Positions 60,101 through 64,000 of a stretch of DNA of 64,000 bases are shown in pieces. This stretch comes from Apostichopus japonicus. Taxonomy: Eukaryota > Echinodermata > Holothuroidea > Aspidochirotida > Stichopodidae. Location: positions 7,744,501 to 7,808,500 of the forward strand of contig NC_092569.1 in the NCBI RefSeq assembly GCF_037975245.1, given 5' to 3'. Under the pieces are notes generated by a model. That model made no database searches, was not told the origin of the DNA, and worked only from the letters and a program-made list of their open reading frames with translations. Position 1 is the first letter of the stretch. Each line of letters starts with the position of its first letter. The position numbers were made by a program, and so were the translations under genes.

Positions 60101-62669
60101 TGCCAATTAAGTTGTTGGCAGAGAAAAACTTTGCTAATATCTTTGTTTGCTGTTTTGAGATTGATATATGTTAAAACCAAAAAGGAAGATGGCGAGGGGA
60201 GGGGGGGGGGGGGAGTGTTTATCTAACTAAACAGAGGTAATGCCCTTAAATGGCTATAATTGTTATCTTTGCATTCCTACACTTGCAATCTACTTAACAA
60301 GTATGTCTCTGAGTTTTGCACAGTTGGTGCACTCAAGTCTATCTTCTTTTGTGTTCTCTTGTTTTCAGTTGTTTCAAAATTAATGAACTTCTTGAGTTAT
60401 TATTCAAGTACATTCATTTTAGCCACATTTGAAATGTGCAATCTCCTTTGATGTACATTGTGTTGTATTTTGTGTCATATTTCTAGGATTTTAGTAACTT
60501 CCAGGCAGCCAATGCAATTCGCTCAAAGAACAAATCCGCAAACTTGTCATCAAAGGGTGTATTCGGCTGTGCATGTAGACGTCGTATTCCTCGTCTTTTC
60601 TTAAGCATGCTCCATGATGAGCGGTGAGTATATCAAGTTGTGCTATGATTGTAACTCAAGTTCTGTCAAAAGTGTATAATTTACTCTGAGTGAGAAATTT
60701 AATTCAGATGTAAAAAAAATAAATAAGTTATAATACAATCAAATTAAGATATAATCAGCTAGCTACATTTGTTGATAAGGAAGTTATATCATTATTTTAG
60801 CATCCATGGTACAAGGAACAGGGTGGTGTGCTGCTTCAGTCAATTTTTGTAAAGAACCTTGTACTAGCTCTGCAGTACCCTAGTAGCCATATTTGGTAAT
60901 GTACTGAAATAGTTATACTTCCATGGGCAAGTTTGAGGGTATAGCTTAGGATCTTTAAACCACTTGGGCCGAATATGCCAATTTGATGTGGTTGGGAATG
61001 GCCGATAGATTTAAAGCCTGTAAAATGTTTGTCATAGTGCAGATGCTCTGTAAACATATCTTTGACTCTTTCAAGATCCTCTGCCATATTTTAGGCCTAA
61101 TTTATGTGTCACAACTATTAAATGTTGAGCATTAATAGAGAATACCAAGATATCCAATGATAGACAGGCCACAGCTACTGTTATTTCTCACATAATCTCA
61201 TTCCATAAGTTATTGTATCTTTAACAAAGGAATATAAATTACTGAAATATCCTTTCATGTGCTCTGTGATGTAAGTGAAGTTCAAGTGATGTAAACCAAA
61301 ACTTCAAATCTATTTGGCACATTTGCATGTCAAACTCAACTTGCAAGAGCTCTTTGACTATCAGGAATGAAATTTAGTTTGCATACTTCAGAAACTAGTG
61401 CATTGTTTGTAGTAACTCCTGAAGGTTTCATCACATGAACACAATGAGATATGCTGGTGGTTGTCAACTTGTCGTGAGCATTCCTGAATGAAGTCCTGAA
61501 CTGCTGTTCTTTGCCCTCTTTTTATTTGTAGACTATGCCTTTCTTCAGACCCAACTACTATATCCTTTTAGAGATGTTAACATCTTTTCTTAGTGATGAT
61601 ATGATGCATCAGAGGTGCAAAGCACACTCAGTATCCACAATCGAATTAATGCATTCATTGATCTTGTCATCCTAGAAGCCTGCACATGTATCGAAAAGTG
61701 TATGCCCTCCCTACGATGCATGTCAAATTGTATGTAATTGGTTTCTGTAGTATTTACACACCATATATTACTGTTTATGTGGTGTAACTTGGCCATTGTG
61801 GTTGCATGGATATCAAACTGCTGTATATTTAGTATGTCTGAGAAATTGGTGTAGCAAAAATTGCTTCTGATCATGTTCTTTTATTTACTCATCCTGAGCA
61901 TGAAAAAGTAAGGGATAATTCTAGTGAACACTTTAAAGCATTTTCTGATGAAAGATTTTGATACATTAATTGTCCTCATAGTTCTTATTTCTCTTTCTAA
62001 CTGAGTGAATTAAACTTGTCCCCTTTTGATGTTTTCTGCTTGTACAAATCTAGTTTTAAATATCACCAGTTTCTCACTAACAGCACCATTTGTTTGAGCG
62101 CATCTATTAGGTGAATGATGTAATGAGTGTTAATTGGCAAAACAATCGACTTGCAGTTAGCACTTCCATTTCATAACATAATCACTCTCACAAGTACACG
62201 CACAGTTGATTCCCTATTATATATTATGAACGTACACATTGTGAACGTAGGTATACAGCCTACCATGATCACTTGGTCATACATAGCTAATCACTCAGCT
62301 GGTATCTGCAGATTTAGATTAAATCAGTTCTTGAATATCTGCTTTATTGGCCTAAATTTAGCACCCTATATTGCAAAAGCAGTCTTGTATTAATTAATGG
62401 TCTTGCCATGGTATGAAATGAGCTCTGTACTTTCCACGGTAATTCTGAATAAGGATCATTCTAAGCCTTGAACTAACAACAAGTCCTAAGGGGGCACAAG
62501 AATTGAAAGGTATATTAGCAGCTTTTTCCATGTTAACACTTTTAGGTAATTATTTTCCTTTTACAGGTATGCATACCCGGCACTACTGTTAAAGAAGTTG
62601 GTTAGTGGCAGTACATTACACTATCATGTCATTTATGATATTGCGTGCAAATTTGAAGGACACATTAAG
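35907..62669 (+). CDS. KDZ-type (Kyakuja-Dileera-Zisupton) transposase gene, intron-rich, 3' end outside the window
   Basis: Exons are spread over about 27 kb and the gene continues past the right edge. In order: a short start exon, an ATKIYLLRSY exon, an FRKDAESQTE exon, a DTSDPVTSTPLKK exon, a coil-like exon, a cysteine-cluster exon, a WPSSPRNP exon, a CPTCPK exon, an RSKN...GVFGCACRR exon and an IYDIAC exon. This series follows the N-terminal region and start of the catalytic core of KDZ transposases, which carry CxC-type cysteine clusters before a DDE/RNase-H-like core. YDIAC holds the second catalytic Asp. The exon with the first Asp (usually before FQA.N..RSK) was not found in 59104-60486, and the Glu lies beyond the window. 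Several junctions agree in phase (36195/38368, 38468/40222, 44543/45490, 54207/56989, 57091/58250, 60623/62567), which supports real splicing. Frame breaks in the 40.2-, 45.5-, 53.9- and 58.4-kb exons leave it open whether the gene is intact. It is either a degenerating transposon or a host gene derived from one. Confidence 0.8.
36196..38367 (+). other. KDZ gene intron, nothing recognised inside
   Basis: GT..AG intron of about 2.2 kb. Small internal duplication: an AACAGGAAGTTTACA(C/T)AGTA block at about 37878 and 37975. No ORF of note. Confidence 0.5.
38368..38468 (+). CDS. KDZ gene exon: FRKDAESQTE segment
   Basis: Acceptor TTGTATAG precedes 38368. AG from the 36195 exon plus G completes Arg, then FQMHLFRKDAESQTEAFSAA. 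It ends GGAGAAG|GTAAAT. Phase is consistent on both sides with the exons at 36195 and 40222. The Ser/Thr/Gln-rich composition suggests a linker. Confidence 0.65.
38912..39771. mobile_element. hAT-like non-autonomous transposon, 860 bp, in a KDZ intron
   Basis: Perfect termini CATAGGCGTAGGAG...CTCCTACGCCTATG are flanked by an exact 8-bp duplication TAAGTTAG (38904-38911 and 39772-39779). The first nine bases match the element at 16916, so the two are one superfamily branch. The interior is dominated by a minisatellite. A poly-C tract sits just inside the right end. No transposase frame. Confidence 0.93.
39181..39730. repeat. Minisatellite inside the hAT element, about 83-bp unit, 7 copies
   Basis: Units start AGTAGGTGCCCGAAAAATTC at about 39184, 39269, 39350, 39436, 39506, 39588 and 39674. 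Each carries two GCCCGAA(A/T) motifs. GCCCGAA(T) motifs also occur in the hAT-like copies at 16.9-17.3 and 44.2-44.3 kb. Confidence 0.85.
40222..40560 (+). CDS. KDZ gene exon: DTSDPVTSTPLKK segment, 3' boundary uncertain
   Basis: Acceptor TCTTTACAG; the G left over from 38468 completes Asp, then TSDPVTSTPLKKPSAMFCPM. In this frame a stop follows at about 40446. A GTAGGA donor at about 40290 would leave phase 0, matching the exon at 44461. A different open frame covers 40232-40558, reading TLPHLHDPEQKISYIWQGHF and ending at AAG|GTGGGC. Either there are two alternative readings or the exon is frameshifted. Confidence 0.5.
42855..42883. mobile_element. Ultrashort hairpin insertion, 29 bp, family 2 (copy F)
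   Basis: Arms CAGGGAACCGCT and AGCAGCTCCCTG (two mismatches) lie around AGAGT. Flanking heptamers GTAAAAG and GTCAAAC agree at five of seven positions. An older member of the 11005-type family, 160 bp from another hairpin insertion (43017). Confidence 0.6.
43017..43044. mobile_element. Ultrashort hairpin insertion, 28 bp, family 3 (copy H)
   Basis: Exact reverse complement of the copy at 29695-29722 (arms CAGGGAGTT/AACTCCCTG). It is flanked by a perfect 7-bp duplication TACTGAC (43010-43016 and 43045-43051). It sits directly at the 5' side of an open reading frame (43052-43306). Confidence 0.85.
43052..43306 (+). CDS. Orphan exon-like open frame, unknown function
   Basis: The plus strand reads TATDKKLCRNFAKATASGNQ, TRLLLTSRKYGIAEKLQNNS and DEPVEGSIDIIFESVGVKD, running to SLGRSRT. 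It ends at a good donor (CTTG|GTAAGA at 43306/43307). Composition is protein-like and non-repetitive, unlike the surrounding introns. It lies within the KDZ gene span, but its phase (two bases left) would create TGA if joined to 44461, so it may belong to another transcript. I recognise no domain. The opposite strand also has an open frame, which weakens the call. Confidence 0.35.
43522..44392 (+). mobile_element. hAT-like element, second copy of the 16916-18552 family
   Basis: It starts CATAGGCGTACGGGACC and tracks the 16916-18552 element in reverse orientation. Shared parts are the GCGCCAC module (43588-43700), the block with GATAATGTCGCTGTG (about 43919), a site equivalent to the nested insertion but empty (about 44089-44096), and GCCCGAA repeats with a short TA tract. 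The right terminus is eroded (CCCCAGGCCTAT) and no 8-bp duplication is evident. Confidence 0.8.
44461..44543 (+). CDS. KDZ gene exon: coil-like STKQLYDQLKKLKKFEV
   Basis: Acceptor GATTCAACAG and donor GTACA|GTAAGT. The frame reads RSVCNSFSSSSTKQLYDQLK then KLKKFEV, with CA left over. CA plus G at 45490 gives Gln, so the junction is in phase. Basic and heptad-like. Confidence 0.55.
45108..45330. repeat. Minisatellite, about 75-bp unit, 3-4 copies
   Basis: TCTGAATGCTCGCATGCTCA followed by (A/T)GGAGGATCAGATC recurs at about 45132, 45195 (diverged) and 45260, with a partial unit at 45320. Located in a KDZ-gene intron. Confidence 0.7.
45490..45565 (+). CDS. KDZ gene exon: LSYLNDVLVSHAVDHLYHL
   Basis: It continues in phase from 44543. 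After LSYLNDVLVSHAVDHLYHLV it reads PPSI and then a TGA at about 45563. No strong donor precedes the stop, so this is either a terminal exon of a truncated product or a disabled exon. The next block at 45667 (after TATAG) is uncertain. Confidence 0.45.
46870..47180. repeat. Degenerate tandem repeat of the AGGTCA family
   Basis: Two to three units of about 110 bp with TGTGAAAACCTTGTAAA, a GAAGCTG block and CATATTTA.T...GTAT.CCACAT. The same unit in a longer array is at 53085-53500. Confidence 0.6.
47390..47950 (+). pseudogene. LINE 3' end: RT C-terminal remnant (CR1/Jockey-like)
   Basis: A 183-residue open frame. Landmarks are TVYLGVCIDDKLSFTGHI (the YLGV.ID..L....HI block after the RT palm), KRVFTANILPHLIYAVSAWY and NKAITPKFRINVYR near the stop, a typical order for the end of non-LTR ORF2. 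Everything upstream of the thumb is missing (5' truncation). A GTAT-rich tract at 48025-48112 could derive from its tail. It lies in a KDZ intron, same strand. Confidence 0.75.
48025..48112. repeat. GTATAT/GTGTAT microsatellite
   Basis: Imperfect TATGTGTG/TATATGTA repeats just downstream of the LINE remnant. The small open frame across it is an artefact. Confidence 0.8.
48170..49740. other. KDZ intron sequence, nothing recognised
   Basis: No supported exon. An open frame at 49238-49516 has protein-like composition but no recognisable motif and no clear splice borders. Confidence 0.4.
49775..49950. repeat. Cluster of GTCCG/CGGAC dyads
   Basis: Contains CTGTCCGCGCGGACAG (a perfect 16-bp palindrome), GTCCGTCCGGAC, GTCCGCCGGAC and several AATAGTGTCC/GGACACAATTCC motifs within 175 bp. 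The GTGTCC/GGACAC theme is shared with 28925-29035. Confidence 0.65.
50365..50450. repeat. Triple TTCCGCCATA motif with inverted partner
   Basis: CCGCCATA occurs three times in about 40 bp (50367-50408), followed by CTATGGC and GGGCGGAA in inverse orientation and another CCGCCATGG at 50876. CCGCCAT is the core recognised by YY1-type zinc-finger proteins; whether it acts here is unknown. Confidence 0.5.
50460..51890. other. KDZ intron sequence, nothing recognised
   Basis: Unique-looking sequence. No exon, RNA gene or clear repeat seen. Confidence 0.4.
51897..52370. repeat. Diverged paralogue of the 25.7-26.5 kb repeat
   Basis: Shares, in order, GTGGGTGTGCACGTACC, GCATGGAGAGTCATGTGACA, then TTGCTAGGGAACAGCATG and TGTCTGCTG with 25750-26480. 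Lacks the LINE and foldback insertions present there. Confidence 0.55.
53085..53500. repeat. Tandem repeat of the AGGTCA family, about 110-bp unit, 3-4 copies
   Basis: Each unit has AG(A/G)GTCA followed by GGGTCA, then TTGTGAAAAC.TTGTAAAC, then ATGATACCTCA and GAAGCTTGGA..AATC. Related single units at 35500 and 43340. Confidence 0.65.
53829..54207 (+). CDS. KDZ gene exon: N-terminal cysteine cluster (CxC-like)
   Basis: Two overlapping frames carry the signal. Frame 1 runs from an ATG near 53829 (EREEWPLTRTYPESSLFAGE, TYPYPPAPRSSIK). Frame 2, from about 53945, runs to the donor TTTAAG|GTAAAC and reads NRKREAANAWQALFSKL, then SNMCDSCNTVTSEPVMCECA and FHHLVQFK. The run R.REA.AW....L, then CxxC, CxC and FH..V.FK is the characteristic layout of the cysteine cluster that precedes KDZ cores. 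The switch between frames implies a one-base shift or a tiny intron near 53945-53965. Confidence 0.75.
54840..55963 (+). mobile_element. hAT-like transposon, 1,124 bp, in a KDZ intron
   Basis: The left end CAGTGGCGTAGCC and right end ...CCCCACTG are flanked by a perfect 8-bp duplication CATGGATG (54832-54839 and 55964-55971). The GCGCCAC module is present twice (about 54925 and 55395). A second inverted pair, GTGGCGGAGC (55330) and GCTCCGCCAC (55896), marks a nested related element without a recognisable duplication. No transposase frame. Confidence 0.88.
56989..57091 (+). CDS. KDZ gene exon joining the cysteine cluster to the WP segment
   Basis: Acceptor TTTGCTCACAG, donor CATG|GTAAGA. It starts in phase 0 after 54207 (K then NEYRSTFNFC) and ends LKSMRLFDKHG with one base left. 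That base pairs with the 58250 exon to give Gly. Recognition rests on position and phase; the F..C.......H.C pattern fits the family. Confidence 0.65.
58250..58404 (+). CDS. KDZ gene exon: C.C...RCGYWPSSPRNP segment
   Basis: Acceptor CATTACAG. The frame reads GMAFSVQMTSCHCTNDTESL, then VRCGYWPSSPRNPICA and ISICLLTWIATMEMQS, then TAA at 58405. The C.C......L.R.GYWP.SP..P run is highly characteristic of KDZ transposases. The family would continue here, so the TAA is either a lesion or lies beyond an unrecognised donor. GTATCT at 58361 is a candidate, though out of phase with the next exon. Confidence 0.75.
58972..59103 (+). CDS. KDZ gene exon: FEEFRHF...CPTCPK
   Basis: Acceptor GAATTTTCAG, donor CCAAAG|GTAACG, both ends phase 0. 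It reads SYVYPTLTDETFEEFRHFYF, LISHLQREGLDIDDG and ACPTCPK. The FEEFR.F.....L......CP.CP pattern precedes the first catalytic Asp in KDZ proteins, with CPTCP as the last zinc-type knuckle. Confidence 0.82.
59104..60486 (+). other. KDZ intron; expected first-Asp exon not seen
   Basis: The family has an exon with the first catalytic Asp between the CPTCPK and RSKN blocks. I looked for a DxNF-like segment in all plus-strand frames here and did not find one. A poly-G run lies near 60200. The two flanking exons join in phase without it. Confidence 0.5.
60487..60623 (+). CDS. KDZ gene exon: RSKN...GVFGCACRRRIP
   Basis: Acceptor TTTCTAG, donor GAGCG|GTGAGT. It reads DFSNFQAANAIRSKNKSANL, SSKGVFGCACRRRIPRLFLS and MLHDER. 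FQA.N..RSK......GVFGCACR...P..F..L..GER is the diagnostic KDZ block between the first and second catalytic Asp. It joins in phase to 62567 (CG plus G gives Arg, then YAYP). Confidence 0.9.
62567..62669 (+). CDS. KDZ gene exon: YAYPALLLKKL...IYDIACKFE
   Basis: Acceptor TTTTACAG, donor ATTAAG|GTGCGT. It reads YAYPALLLKKLVSGSTLHYH, then VIYDIACKFEGHIK. The Asp of YDIAC is the second acidic catalytic residue of the KDZ RNase-H-like core. Ends at phase 0; the following exons, including the catalytic Glu, lie outside the window. Confidence 0.9.
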
Positions 62670-64000
62670 GTGCGTACCTCTAACACCTGTATGTGGAACA
62701 CAATATGCCCAATACGTAATGTATTTTCCTTACCATTGGAAACAGATTCACAATGTAGAGTTAATCTAGGTTTCAGAGTGATTTCTAAATCATATTCCTT
62801 GAATTCGTTTTGGCACATTGTTGTATTAATTGAATTTTATATTAGGAGGAAAATATGCGTCACATTCTTAGCTCATACTAGTATCTGACGTAGACATCGC
62901 CCAACTTCAGATCCATCTATCTGAAAATATCTGTCTATAGATCTGTCTGACCGTCGGTCTGCCCATCTGTCCGTCTATCTACCATGTCTGTACGTCTGTC
63001 TATCCGTCTGTCAATAACTACATATTGAATGCTACTATTCCTACATTCAGTCTTGAAAATTTATCACAGTGATCACCACAATAGGGGCATTACTAGTGCT
63101 CAGGAAGCTTAGATCAAAGTTCATTTACAGTAAGAGTCATCAGCCATTTTGTGTAAACACAAAATATGCTTCTCCTCCCACAGTTGCAAAAGATGACAGT
63201 TGGTTACAGTTATCATAGGCTATGCAGTGGCCTACATGGGATGTTCAAGAACTAACATCGTGTTTGCCTACATTTATCACTAAGCAGTCTAAAATAACTA
63301 AGGAGTTTGAAATGATGATAGCTCTCTGAGGTGTAGGAGTAAGCATGTAGCCAACAGCCATATGCCCCCAGTCTGTATCAAGTATACATCAGCATGCATG
63401 AGTGAGAATTAAATGGCCTTTGCATAATTTTAACTTTATCTGAAACACCAATGACTGGAACCTGATTAGAGCACATTAAAGTGCATGCAGTGCAAACCTT
63501 CTTTGCCAACTCATGTCTCGTAACCATATGACATTTCTTGGTACTGAGCCTTTAAATGGTAAGTGGGACCTCATTGCTGATCCACAGCACAAACTACTGT
63601 AAAAGGGTACATTTTGTTGACCTTATATGTGGTTATTTCCTTTTCAATAATGTGACACCCATTTCTTATACAGATTAGCTAGGTTATTACAGTGGAAATG
63701 TTACAGAACAAAAAGATTAGTTTTGAATCAAAATGGAAAAAATGTTATGAAAAAGTATTTAAGTACCTTTTACCAATCTAAGATATTAAATGCTTTTACT
63801 ACAACTATCTCCTTTTTGGCAACTTGGTAACAGTAAGTGATTGCTGTGTTTATTGGTCATTGCATGAAAACTACAGCCCCCTTTCTACCATAGCCTTGCA
63901 AATCCATCTTCCCTAAATACTTATCACCTCATAGTAAGATATTATGCACTGTTGGTGCTCTTGTTACTGTAGTACATGATACATGACCACAAAGCTGTCT
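62670..64000 (+). other. KDZ intron to window end, with a CTGT-type microsatellite
   Basis: 62935-63015 consists of (T)CTGTC(T/C)(A/G)TC-type repeats. The rest is AT-rich sequence without a recognised exon. The next KDZ exon should lie beyond 64000. Confidence 0.5.

Overview
This window is nuclear DNA from an animal. It has intron-bearing genes with GT..AG splice sites, a single-exon rhodopsin-class GPCR, LINE and SINE remnants, many cut-and-paste transposon relics and long (TA)n microsatellites. It has no bacterial gene organisation. A marine invertebrate deuterostome, such as an echinoderm (possibly a sea cucumber), fits the repeat-rich texture. That placement is inference; nothing here proves the taxon.

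Layout. 0-8 kb: a 243-bp tandem repeat, tandem and dispersed repeats, a long (TA)n tract, and a 5'-truncated Tx1/L1-like LINE on the minus strand (5.5-7.9 kb) with a long open RT frame. 8.6-10.5 kb: two inverted tRNA-derived SINE copies and a 1.14-kb hAT-like element inserted in a (TA)n tract. 10.5-21.1 kb: mostly unexplained sequence, then minisatellites and hAT-like elements, one nested inside another, with 8-bp target duplications. 23.1-24.2 kb: an intact class-A GPCR on the minus strand. 25.6-28.8 kb: a repeat cluster with an internally inverted LINE fragment and a 1.4-kb foldback element built from about 35 copies of a CACTTAAGTG palindrome.

30.0-35.0 kb (+): a multi-exon integrase gene (Ginger/gypsy-type DDE) with two in-frame stops and a frameshift. 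35.9 kb to beyond the right edge (+): an intron-rich KDZ-type (Kyakuja-Dileera-Zisupton) transposase gene spread over at least 27 kb. Phase-consistent exons carry a cysteine-cluster N-terminus and the start of the catalytic core. Its introns hold hAT elements, a LINE 3' end and minisatellites.

The strongest candidate for something undescribed is a family of ultrashort (28-39 bp) hairpin insertions, found eight times across the window. Five are flanked by perfect 7-bp target-site duplications (CTTAACC, TTAAGAC, CTAAGAG, GTCAGAG, TACTGAC). At least three sequence subfamilies share CA(T/G)GGAG...CTCC(A/C)TG termini. They look like mobile elements reduced to a bare hairpin.
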